The notes below the pieces were generated by a model. The model was not told the origin of the DNA. It saw only the letters and a list, made by a program, of their open reading frames with translations, and did no database searches. Of a stretch of 64,000 nucleotides of DNA, positions 22,241 to 33,785 are shown piece by piece (the first letter of the stretch is position 1; every line of letters starts with the position of its first letter). The stretch spans positions 55,915,174 to 55,979,173 of the forward strand of contig CM059975.1 of the NCBI GenBank assembly GCA_030490835.1, read 5' to 3'. A program made the position numbers and the translations under genes. The stretch is from Annona cherimola. Taxonomy: Eukaryota > Streptophyta > Magnoliopsida > Magnoliales > Annonaceae.

Positions 22241-23985
22241 AACTTACAAAACCAACTAATAGATATTCGCCCACCTAAAAAGCACAGTTTATAAAATATA
22301 AATTATATGCAATATAGATCTTGTTGTTTTCATCTTTTCAAGCAAATAAGGAGTAGCATATATCACAGAGTCGTAATGCTCTTAATTTCCGTTACTCAAA
22401 TCATTCAAAACTTCCAAAGCCTTGAGAGTTGGCGGGTGCGAGGAATATGAAGCCTCTTAGTGCGCAGCTAATTCTCACAAGTGCGCAATATCTATGGTAG
22501 TCCTCTAGGGAGGATTACTTCTTTGTCATGCTAGTGAAGTCCCCGAGTTAGTGAGAGATCATGTCCCTCTCACCTACCACATTACAACAACCCTTCAAAG
22601 AGGTTTATTTCCATTATTCCAAGAGCAAAGCCTCTAGGAGCTCAGTTGAGGGATAGAAAAGTTTAATAGGAGAAATGTGAACTTTTTTTTTTTTTTATAA
22701 ACATGATACCATAATAAATATGCATACACATCTACTTAAGATTGATAATTCAACACTATATTGCACCACTCTTATACATACACCTCCATCTCTCATACAA
22801 GAGAAACATCTACATTCATCATATCATACCAATAATCGTGATCCAAAAAAGCCATTATGTCCACATAGTAGTTGCATACATGTGTAAGCATAAAGAGGAC
22901 AACATACCCGAGTTAAATGTATCACAGTCTAATTAAGTAGGTATTTACATCGTTTGTTAACAAAAAATCATGATATGTGAGTCATCAGAAAGGAAATCAA
23001 GGCTAAACCTAAAGTCTAGTGAAATGTTGCTCTAAGTTTGGGCTCTACCCCAGCCCAAATTGGTATTCTCTCATCTAAATACGATGACAAAACACATGAT
23101 TCTGAGCCAACTCAGTCGGTAGATAACGGTGTTAGTGTAAAGTGGAAATCTAATCAAATCTTCAACGTACATGCTATGATAATTAAAATGAATACAATCT
23201 AAATATCTATGTGCATGAGGAACTGTAACCATTCTTACATGAATGCTCAAATAGCACGCCCTTAGGGTTTGAATCGTATTCGATTTTTGAGATTGTTTTT
23301 AGAATAGTATTGAAATTAGGGGAGCCACGTCCTTGACTTTCATCTTTCTCCGGTTTTTGCCATTTCTGCTCTTTAAGTCAACTCTGGCTGGGGTACGACC
23401 CCTTCAAGTAGGATTTCTACTTTGCGTAAAGTAAAGTACTTATAGAGTTCAATTCTTTGAAGAAAGTTTATGCACACCAATTTTCAATAACTTGTAAAGA
23501 TCTTACAACGTGCTTATGTGGTTGAGTAATTTATACTCTTCATGATTCTAAACTTATAATTTTAAAGTATTTAATTATGCGATACTTTGAATAAATTCAC
23601 CTAAATAAATTCAACTGTATAATTTTTGAAAGTGTGACTGCATCGATTTCTAGAGTATGTGAATTCACTTTGAGGTGTTCACAAAATTAGGATTGACACA
23701 AAAGCATAATGTGTCGTTATGAGAACACTTCATATAATATTGAAATCTAATGTCTATATGTCTAATCTATCAAATGGGATTGATAATTCAAAGTCCTAAC
23801 TACTGTACATCTTGGTAGATCATGATGTATTTTTAGTGAGTAAAGGTTCAAGTTTACCAGACACCTTTGTTATGTACGAGATTTTCTCACTTAGATGAAA
23901 TAGTTTTAATTTTGAAAATGGTGAAGAAGGTTAGTTATTTCAAAATATGCATTAACATCATGGTCTTAGGAATAGTTTTTTAATT
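22241..23985. other. repeat debris, possibly an old LTR
   Basis: No coding match. It lies just beyond the 3' end of a minus-strand Gypsy integrase, where that element's 3' region and LTR would be expected. GC-richer blocks at 22420-22640 and 23030-23420 stand out from the AT background and look LTR-like. Termini and TSD were not found. Confidence 0.3.
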
Positions 23986-24690
23986 TGCATTTAAGACTTT
24001 TTCGATAACATAGGGCCCTTCTCATTTAGGCTCAAACTTGACAATAGGTTTGTCCCTAACCTTGATCTTTGTTATTAACTTCAATACGAGGTTACCTTTT
24101 CTGAATGTTTGTTAATGTACACTTTGATTATATATCTCTACCTTATTCTTGTTTAATAGAGTTCAATTCGTCATGGAGCTTGAGTTCATGTTTCATCCAA
24201 TGATTCAAATTCATCAAAGCATAATTTTCCTCGTTGCGCCATGGTTAAATCAGAATTAATAGCGACGCTTAGGGATGGTAGTTGACTCAAACCAAGAGAA
24301 TTTCTTCAACCCTGAATACTAATGAGTAAGGTGTTGCAGTACTGGTAGTTCAATGTATTATCCTGTATGTCCATAATGCCTCAAGCAACCTTTCATGCCA
24401 ATCATGTTTAATTTTTGTTCGTTGTTCTCTTGAGTATCTAAATTATATTTTTGTTGAATGTCTTCACTTATCTATTTCCTTACAAGTAGCAATAAGAACA
24501 CTTGCATAATTTTAAACCTTTGAAATAAATTATCCATTTTTCATTATTGAATGGCATAGTACTATATGAGGTAGTCAGATACGGAACACCGTGTTGTTAG
24601 ATAATTTTGTGTTTAATGAACTCAAACACCTTGTTTACTAACCTTCTTATATCCTTTTGCTTTCGCACATTTGAATAAGTATACTAGAGC
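23986..24690 (-). pseudogene. Ty3/Gypsy (Tat-like) integrase remnant
   Basis: On the minus strand: a core-like piece with FEFIKHKII and HGVPYLTT near 24590-24650 (compare the usual F-x-x-IICRFGVP), HDWHERLLEALWTYR (about 24370-24410) followed by STATPYSLVF, and the C-terminal module GNLVLKLITKIKVRDK ending EGPYVIEKV (about 24000-24095). This order and wording are typical of plant Ty3/Gypsy integrases. Many stops. Probably the same element as the RNase H pieces at 26056 and 29208. Confidence 0.75.
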
Positions 24691-26055
24691 CAAAATGTAA
24701 AGAAGTTAAAGCACCATAATCAAGCATGGATCCCTTTCTAAGATAATCAAAGGTTTGGGCTAGCCAAGATCATCGAAGTGGGCCCTACAAGAACCATAGT
24801 ACAAATAGTCAAGAAAAAACTTTAATAAATGGCTAACTAGTTAGCTACGCTACCTACTTATCCCTTATGAATAAGGTGCACCTCCCAATCTAGCACAATT
24901 TTCAAGGCTTACTTCCACTTTACCATTTTCCACTCTTATCCCTTTGTTTTAAAAAATAGTCTAAGTTTCCTTGCCTTCTTCTCTTAGTACTCAAGATATA
25001 AATAAGAGACTTAGCTCCTTATGGAGGATTTTCATATAGTATGGACGATCTGAAATAAGGAATTAAGTCCTTCCCTTTATACTTTTTTCACTCTTTGATT
25101 TTCTTAAGCTATTATGATATCAATTTCTAATTATCATTTATGTCTAGTTGCTATATGACTAGATTTAAGCTGTGATACTAACTAACATGAGTCTTAATAT
25201 TGGACGACTCAAGTCGTGGTGTTGTCCAACTTAACCTATCAAGTTGCCTGACCAAAGTCATGTTGTTGTTTTCAGTCTTGATGTTATTTATTTTAGTTGT
25301 CATGCTGCTGAACTTGAGTTGTGATGCTACTTGACATTTCTCAACCTAGGATGACTTTAGTCCTTTTGTTGACTGACTCTAACCATCATGCTGTTTGACT
25401 TGAGTAATCACTTTGTCCAATAAAAATCTTTATATTTTTCAATAAAGTAATCATGTCATTATGTAGCTATATTAGACTTCCCCATATGATTTTTACAATG
25501 TGAGAAATTGGATTGTGGTGGTTTTATATGTTAGATCCTCTCCTCACTTTAGCATAGGTTATTATAGCTGCTTCAATTCTAGTACTTTTGCCTTTCCTAT
25601 TGGAAAATGCGTAATCTATGTGGCTCGCTCATTGGTAGCATAATTAGTGGACATGCATAATCCAATAACAATAAAGTTGTCGAGCATTGAAGTGTTTTGA
25701 GAAACTCTCTTACTAAGTTGAGATTACGAACCAGCTAGATTTATCTTAATTTGTGCATATGTAAACCTTATGTGGCTTAAACTTAAAAATCAGGTAGCTT
25801 TTTTAGCACAAGTGTTGTTTAATTGGCCTAGTATGGCCCAAGTCTCTTAATTTGGTCCAAGTTGGCCTGAGTCTTTTAAATGGCCTGATTCAACATAAGA
25901 CTCATTACAAAATCTTTGAGTAAATCCAGTTACCCTGGTAATATTATCCAAAAAATATTTCAAAGATTGTATGCAGAACATGTTATCTTCCGCATTGCCT
26001 CTCTATGGATTCGATCCTACTCATTATTATTCTATGCTATCTTTCGTATAATATT
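24691..26055. other. unassigned repeat DNA between integrase and RNase H pieces
   Basis: In an intact Gypsy element integrase follows RNase H closely, so much of this 1.4 kb is probably an insertion. A TATAAATA (about 24995) in a promoter-like setting suggests an LTR in plus orientation. No protein match. Confidence 0.3.
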
Positions 26056-26280
26056 AGCTTTAATTTGTTTTGGTTAGTTTAATTAAATCGATGATCATAG
26101 TGCTCTTAACGAGAGGTACTTGATTTACATCATCTGCAAAAATCAACTTTGATAGTATATCAGCTTTGGTATTATTATTCATTGGAACATGTATGATTTT
26201 AATAGCCTTTAGATCTTTGATGATCTTTAGGGAGAGGGAAAGGTATTGAGTGACTATTTTATCATTTACCACTTATGCAC
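26056..26280 (-). pseudogene. Gypsy RNase H, C-terminal piece
   Basis: The minus-strand frame holds QYLSLSLKIIKDLKAIKII followed by HVPMNNNTKADILSKL. This matches the end of the additional RNase H of Tat-lineage Gypsy elements (usual ending VPREENSKADALAKLAS). The N-terminal half lies about 2.9 kb to the right at 29208-29610. Confidence 0.7.
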
Positions 26281-29207
26281 TCATTATTTATTAGGTCACT
26301 AAGCCGGGAGTTGGTGTGTATTGCGCACTTTTTGGAATCTCAAGTTTTATAGTTGTTTTTGCCTTCCATATTAGAGAGGGAAAGATGGAAAATATAGAAG
26401 ATAAATTAATTGGTAAAATCTTGAAGGAATTTACAGAACTTAAATTTTATTTGGTAAATTGAGAAGAGATGGAGGAGAATTTTTATTGATAAAATTTTAT
26501 TTTAAAATAGACGAATTTTAAAAATTTTGAGTAGAGTCTAAGAGGCAAGTATGAAATATTAAGAAAATAGAAATGAAAGGTTATTTCGGGGCAAAAATAT
26601 TCATTTGAGGTTCAAATGATGAGGAATTTGTGTTTTATATGAGTTTCTAGTTTAACCTAATGGGAAAGAGAGATTTATGTAAAAGCATAAAGTACATGGA
26701 AAAGATGTAAATATCAACCATGAGGTTATTTTAGCAATTATTAAAAGTGACAAGATATTTAAATATTAAGTTGTGCAAGTGATATTAATTCAAAAATTAA
26801 ATTATGTGAATTATGAAGCTTAATATAAATTTACAATTTCACCGATTGTAAAATGAGGGAGGATATAGTAATTATTAGAATAAATAAATTAAATTAAATT
26901 AAAAGTAATGAACATTAATGGAGAGCGTTGGCAGACATGTGTTCGCAAGCAGCAATGCGCTATTTAAAAGAGAACGGAAGCAGAGAGAGATAGAGTAGAC
27001 ACTGTCAGATTAAGATTTACAAGAAAACTTGCGAGATTCTCAGATCCATCTCAGTAAATCTCTTCATAGGTACACCGATTAGGTAAAGTGAAGATTTCTA
27101 TGCTTTATTGTTGAAGATTTAATGAGAATTTTAAATTTTTATAAATTCATCCACTTATCTCAAACCCTATAGATTCATAAAATAGAAAGCATTAAAAGGA
27201 TTTATATTGAATAAGGAATTGAAATCTATACTTTAAAGAAAGATCAGAGCTCATTTAGGTAGTTTCTGTAATTGCCGACAATTGCCAGAGAATGGAAGAA
27301 CGAGTAGACAGAGAGAGAGGAGGAAGAAGAAAACTATTTCAATTTTGACTTTTGAGGAAAATTTTACAAAAAACCCTCTTGAATTTATAATTTTGCAAAA
27401 ATGTACCTATTTTGAAAAAATTATAAAAGATCCAAAGATTGTTGGAAAATTTACAAAAGATATTTCTAAAAGTGTATTACAAAAATACTCTCTTGATTTT
27501 TGGAGGGCTTTCATAAGAAAAGTTTTTAAAAATGCAAAAAGCCCCTACGAATAAGATATTTCACAAAAATGCCTTATACTACCTAGAAGTTCACAGAATA
27601 ATCTCTAGAAAGATATTATATTTAAAAACTCATAGTCTAGTACTAGGGACATGCCGATAGTAGCCCACACAAGCAACACATAGTGGTCTCTAAACTGCAA
27701 AACTATTTTTTATGTAGATTTTGAAACTAATGTCCGATTTTGATGATTTAACTATCGAGTTCTACGTTTTAAAATATTTTGGATATATTGGACAGATTAG
27801 AATGATCATTAGAGATTATTGTCACATAACAATGTTGGGCTTATGAAATTTAGAATTTGAAAAAAATGCATATTAAATATTAAACATGAGTACTAGAGTA
27901 AATGATTGATTTTAAAAGAATATTATTATCTCAAATTGTGAATGAAATGAAGATTAATAGGATCTCAAGTTGGTGGATTAAGGTAAAGTACGAGATAAGT
28001 AGGATTGTTCTTTGAACTGATTTAATTATTATATATTTTCCGGGCATGTATGTTTTGAATGCCGATGATTGATATTTTTGTTTAAATGATTAAATCTGAT
28101 TGAAAGCTTAATTTGTTATGATGTTGAATTTTGAAACCAGGTTTATAAATTGAGCATGCCGGCAATATATTTTAATGTATGCATGTGTACATTGGATGCT
28201 AGCATTATCATAAGCCATGGCTGAAGATTTTGATTGAAAATTATTGTTTGAGATCATCGATAATGATTGGTGACATACTGCCGACTGGGGACTGGGGTTC
28301 GATTTATCTATCAATGGCTGTGGGCCATGATAAACTATCTGACCATTGTAATATTGTGATACTATAATTGGAGGCATGGTTATGTTCGACTATTTATTGT
28401 GATACTTAAAGTCATGAACGTGTTCGGTTATTTATTTTGGTACTATATTTGGAGTCGTGAATGTGCTCGACTATTTATTGCGATGTTATATTTTCAGCTA
28501 TAAATGCAACCGACTAGTTGTTGGTATTTGTTGTGAAACCAGTAAGTAGAGACTGGCGGTTGGACGTGAGTGTCTGAGCTGAGCCATGGACATAAGTTTA
28601 TGGTGGATGTATGGAGATCATGATAAGATATCAAATACACTTCCCTCTCATTTGGCTTGGTGAAGTGTTTGTCGTAGTTAATCCATTTGTGCTTAACACT
28701 AATATAAGACAGGACAAGGTATCAAACATCCCTATTAGACTTAACTTATGTGATAAGAGATCATACATATGATACATTATTGGAATGCTTGAACATAAGC
28801 ATGCATATGGTACTGATTTGAATATGATTTATAAATTTATGCTTTATTGGAAAAATATGTATACTATTTACTTATTTTATTTAGTTTTGGTTTTGGTTCT
28901 CCTTACTGAGTTTGTCTGGACTTATTCTATTTTATCGTTTTTCATATGAAAGGCAGATAGCTGGAGACCAACATGGGACTCGTGCACCAGCTTGGTCTAG
29001 GACATAATTAATCCAAATTTAGAATGATTTATTTTGAGTTTCAAGAGTGATGTAGGAAGGACATGATGTATATATATTCTATTGATTCAAGCAATTGAAT
29101 ATAACTTAATTTAGATTTGATGAGACATTTGATTAATATTAAGCTACGATATATCTTATTATATTATTATTGATGTTATTGCACTTGTGTGTTCTCCCCA
29201 TTATCAT
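26281..29207 (+). mobile_element. probable solo LTR splitting the Gypsy RNase H
   Basis: A 2.9-kb block sits between the two halves of one RNase H domain. A promoter-like GCTATTTAAAAGAG (about 26960) and absence of coding suit an LTR in plus orientation, and the right end may be ...CCCCATTATCA. I could not find a matching TSD or left end, so the limits are approximate. An open frame at 27282-27554 is low-complexity and unlikely to be a gene. Confidence 0.4.
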
Positions 29208-29610
29208 CAATCTTGTAATATATTAGTAGCGACTGTTGGCTTGGCTAGTAGACTGCTACATTTTTTGCTCCAAGATATGTGGCAAGCTTCAGGCTATTAA
29301 GGAAGGCTTCATATTCTACAATATTGTTGGTTATCTAGAAAGAGAATTTTATTACATATTCCACTGCTGGATTCTCAATTGTATGAATTAAGATTCCTAC
29401 CCCTCCACTAGTTTTGCAAGAAAGAGGCATTAGTACACATAATCCATTTGGAAATTGTTAGTACTAATTTTCTTTAGTTAATTTTGCAAAGAAATAAGCA
29501 AAAGCTCATAGTTTTATAGTTGCTTGCCCAATATATTCTATGTTAAATTGTAGTATACACTCTTCAAAATTGTATTTTTAATACATGAAAGCCGATGTGT
29601 TAGTTGCACC
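29208..29610 (-). pseudogene. Gypsy RNase H, N-terminal piece
   Basis: Minus-strand reading gives a linker like FNIEYIGQATIK (compare FDIEYRPRTAIK in Tat elements), then GGVGILIHTIENPAVEYVI, then NNIVEYEAFLNSLKLATYLG. The last matches the NNEAEYEALIAGLKLA block of the archaeal-type RNase H carried by Tat-lineage Gypsy elements. Interrupted by stops and cut at about 29208. Confidence 0.72.
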
Positions 29611-30165
29611 TTTAATCGTTGAAAATTTGACTGTGACAAAAAGGAGCTTAGAAAGTATTAATTTGGATATCAGCCTAAAAAGTTAGTTGTCCCCGTGGTG
29701 AGGAGAATGTTTAGCCTAGAGAAAACATGAGTTTGAGTGTCCATAGAAGAAATATTTTATTTTTATTTTGATTTTTTTCTCCCTTACCAAGTCAAAATTT
29801 TGATCTAGAATACTCTGTCAACCAGTTGCAACTTGGCAGCAACAAATACTTTGTATCATGCAAGTCATGCCATGACTACGAGTGAGTAGGGGGCGTAGGT
29901 ATTTTTAAGGAGTGGCATGAGGAGGTGATACAGAGGTGGTATGAGCTCTTGCATATTGTTAAATTGCAGTTCTAAAGAGGGTCCAATGGAGGAAGTAGAT
30001 TTTTCGTCCTTCAAGTTTGTTTTTGCAGACTAAAGTAAGTAAAAGATCTGCTTTTGTTCATGGCATAGGGGTTTTATGTTACCACAAGCAAATTTAGCAA
30101 CTATTGAAACTGGTTGTTCCCATAATGTTTCCATATGCATTGAAACTTTTTTTATTTTTCTTTTA
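29611..30165. other. unassigned AT-rich DNA
   Basis: No gene or clear repeat terminus seen. It is the left flank of Sirevirus-2; the five bases before its 5' LTR are TTTTA, but the matching right TSD is outside the window. Confidence 0.4.
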
Positions 30166-31864
30166 TGTTGGAATTTAAGGCAAATTAAGTATAATCCATA
30201 TTTTGATGATTAGCAACTCAATTTGAGAATTATTTAAGTACTAATGTGGTTGCTAAGTGATGCCAAGGTTTATAAAATCAAACTCCAAAAGATAGCAAGT
30301 CAAGTCGCAATGCCAAGTCGACTCAGGCATCAACTTAGGTCAATTCGATATCCAAGTCGACTCCAGGATCGACTTTGAATGCCCAAAAATCAATGGAGTT
30401 GAAATTAGGACTCCGAGACAGACGAAGTTACAACCGAAGTTGATTCCGCTTGCGACTTAGGTGAAGTTGCAACCCCAAGTCGACTCCACTTGCGACTTAG
30501 GTGAGCCTCGGCTGCATACTTTGAAAATGTTAGAGTTAAGTCGCACATTAAGTCGACTCCATCATGTGACTTAGGTGAAGTCGCATCTCAAGTCGACCCC
30601 AGTATGCGACTTGGGTGAAGTTGTACTCCAAGTCGACTCAAGCCTGCGACTAAGTACAAAGCAACTTCATATTACTTCTAAGACTCCTTATTAGAAGATG
30701 AAAATCAAAATCAAGAAGCAAATGATAATCATGAATCAAGGCTACTGAAGAAGTTTCTTTTGGGACCAAAGTATTCTACAACCTAAGCATCATGATACAT
30801 ATCAAGAGATATAAAACCAAATGAGGATCCAAGCATTTGAAAAGAGAAGAAAGGAAGGTCATGCACAACAAGCATATCACAAGCAAAGTTTTGAAGTTCT
30901 AACAAGACATAAGACTAGTGAAGTCGCATCCGAAGTCGACTCCACTTGCGACTTAGGTCAAGTCTGAGACGAAGTCGACCTGAGATGGAACTTGAGTTGG
31001 AAGCTGAAAATCGAAGTCGCATCCGTAGTCGAATCCATACTGCAACTTGGGTGAAGTCGCATCCGAAGTCGACTCCACCCTGTAACTTGAATGGAGTCGC
31101 ATCCGAAGTCGACTCCAAGTGCGACTTGGCTAACAACAGTCGAAAAAATTCAAAAGTTGGCGCATTAAATGTGCACCACCTACCACCAAATGTTCGAATC
31201 TACTTCTCATTATTTAAGGAGCATCAAGTGAACTAGGAGTTGGAAAAACATTGAATAAGCTCATCTTTCACTCTCTCTAGCAATTGAGTGATCTACAAGA
31301 AGTTTCAAGAAGAACATTACATTCAAACTGCTGAAAACTGAACTGTTTCATCCACAACTTCTTCTACAAGTTCTTCTACGCACTGAAATCTGCCTACACA
31401 TCTATAATGTGTAGATCTCTTGTTATTCATTGATTATTTGTTTTTCCCACTTAGTTTGGTATTGGAGACTGAAACAAAGTGAAGACAAAGTAGCGTGTGA
31501 TTAGAGTGAAACTTGTCACCTACTTGTGCTGAGACTGTATATGCCCCCTAGAGCTAGAATCTAGAAGAGAGCGGATGCTCTAGACTGTATTGATTATACA
31601 TTAGTTGAACCTAAGACAAAACGACTGTGTGCTTGGAAGAGTGAAGTAGGGAAGGTTGCCCAAACCACTATATATTGTTGTCTCTTTGCGTAGTTTGATT
31701 GCTTGTGTTTTATATTCCAACCACACTCTCTTATTCTAACTCGCTGGATGTTTCATCAAGGGAATTAAATTTATAAGGGGCTATGTTTCTAATTACGCAA
31801 AGAATTTTTAATAACCCAATTCACCACTCCCCTCTTGGGTATTGCCATAAACTCAGGACCAACA
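30166..31864 (+). repeat. 5' LTR of Sirevirus-2
   Basis: 1699 bp, TGTTGGAATTTAAGG to CAGGACCAACA. It aligns with 14554-16207. Two GTCGAC palindrome clusters (about 30298-30650 and 30918-31130), a degenerate GCGCATTAAATGTGC palindrome (near 31160) and TATTTAAGG (near 31210) repeat the layout of the Sirevirus-1 LTR. Confidence 0.93.
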
Positions 31865-31866
31865 AG

Positions 31867-31878
31867 TGGTATCAGAGT
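31867..31878 (+). other. primer binding site of Sirevirus-2, one mismatch
   Basis: TGGTATCAGAGT, two bases after the LTR; the last base differs from the initiator tRNA-Met consensus. Confidence 0.85.
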
Positions 31879-31912
31879 AGGTCTTTGAGTTTATACCAAA
31901 GAGATCTTATTA

Positions 31913-33785
31913 ATGACATTCCAATGAACTTTCACTCCTACATTTGCTGAGGGTCAATCATTCACAAGGCCACCATTATTTGATGGAAGTAACTTCGGTT
32001 ACTGGAAGTTGAGAATGAAACAACTCATTATGACTACTAAGATTCTTGGATTTCTATCCAAGACGGAGTTACTCTACCAATCAGTGAAAGAGCCTCCTCA
32101 TGGTCTGAAAAGGAGGTTAGGACCGTAAAAAGTAATGCCAAAGCCATGAACTCCCTCTTCTGTGCTCTTACAGCTGCTGAATATGATAGGTTATCCTCAT
32201 GTCAAACAACCAAAGAAATATGGGATACACTAACATTAATTTATGATAGAACTTCTCAAGTCCAAGGGACGAGAAGAAATATTTTGATTGGAGAGTTAGA
32301 AAGTTTCAAAATGCTGGATAATGAAAATATATCTGAAATGTTTGCTAGATTTTCTAAGATTACTAATGCATTAAAGGGTCTTAGAAAAGCAATATCTGAA
32401 TCTGAACAGGTCATGAAGATCTTAAGGGCTCTACTTGAGTCGTGGACTCTAAAGATCATGGCTATTGAAGAGGCAAAGGACCTGAATACTCTAAGATTAG
32501 GAAATCTTATCAGCTCACTCATGTCACATGAATTGATAAAGAAAAAAAATGAGGAGCAGTACAAAGGAAAAAGGGCAATTGCTTTGAGAGCTGCAATGTC
32601 ATCCTCTGAAAATAATGATGAAGAAATCGCCCTACTCACCCGAAGGTTCAAAAAATTTATAAGAAAGGGGAAAAACTTTAAAGGATTCAATGAGAGAAAT
32701 AGAAGGGAGAAAAAGAAGGAGATAACCAAATGCTACAGATATGATAGAGTGGGACATATACAAGCTCAATGCCTATACAAGCTCAATGTCGTACACCAGA
32801 AGAGAGTAAGATAAAAGAACGGTAAGAGAAGAAAGACAAAAGTGAAAACAGAAAATTTTAGAAAGCTAAAGGAAGAGGAATGTACGTAAATGAGGAGACG
32901 TCTACAATAAGCAGCTCGTCGAATGAAGACAATGAAGCTGCAAACTATGCTAGAATATGTTGCATAGAAAGGATAGAGGAAGAACACAACATAGTCTGCC
33001 TCACTGCAATAGAAATCTTAGATGAACAAACCACCTCAACAAATTGTACAAGCAGTGAAGAGGTAACCTCCAAACTAAATCACTCAAATACTAAGTCTAT
33101 TTACTCTTTTACACATGATTGTCTCAATTGTGCTGAATTAGAGGGACTACAACAAGCATATCATTCATTATATGATGAAATAAAAAAAACTAGGAAATAA
33201 ATTCACACTAAAGAAAAGACAATGTGATTCAGTTATTATTGTGAATGAAAAGCTAGCTAAAAAGGTCAACCACCTAACAAATGACAATAATACTTTAACT
33301 AACGAGGTGGAAAGACTAAAAAAAGAAAATGAGTCTTTAATGAATCATTAGCTAAGTTCTCTAATCCAAGAGAAAGTGTGAAAATATTTTTGAACATAAC
33401 CACCTAGAACAACAAAAGAATACTCGGATATTCCACATTTGAGAAAGGTGAAAGCAATAAATTAAATGCTCCAAAGCTTGTTAAATACCAAACCAAGCCC
33501 GCTTTCCTTAAACCAAGAATGAGTCATGTCATTTGGACAAAAAAGCCAATCTGGGAACCTCCTACTACATGGATTACCACTCTAAGACTTACAGGAGTAT
33601 GCAATTTCTGCAATAAGATGGACCATAAAATTTATTAATGTAAAATAAAAAAATTATATAACTATGGTGCAAAACTAGTTTGGGTACTAAAAAACATTGG
33701 ATTTATGCCTTCCAAAGTAGAACAACGTAGACTCCAATGGCTCACTAACCAAAATGGACCCATAAAAAGGGTTCCAAAGAGATAA
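31913..33785 (+). pseudogene. Sirevirus-2 gag, broken
   Basis: Homologous along its length to the gag at 5466. A TGA follows the fourth codon (31925-31927), a small deletion shifts the frame near 32040, and the longest clean piece is 32146-32814. The zinc knuckle has lost its second Cys (CYRYDRVGHIQAQC), and a 17-bp tandem duplication (about 32759-32792) shifts the frame directly after it. The coiled-coil part (33080-33370) and a second knuckle CNFCNKMDH (about 33600) are still recognisable, and the region ends with RVPKR and TAA as in Sirevirus-1. Confidence 0.88.

Noticed and set aside
27282..27554. 90-aa ORF
   Set aside because: Lys/Phe/Ile-rich translation of an AT-rich, internally repetitive LTR-like stretch; no family recognised.
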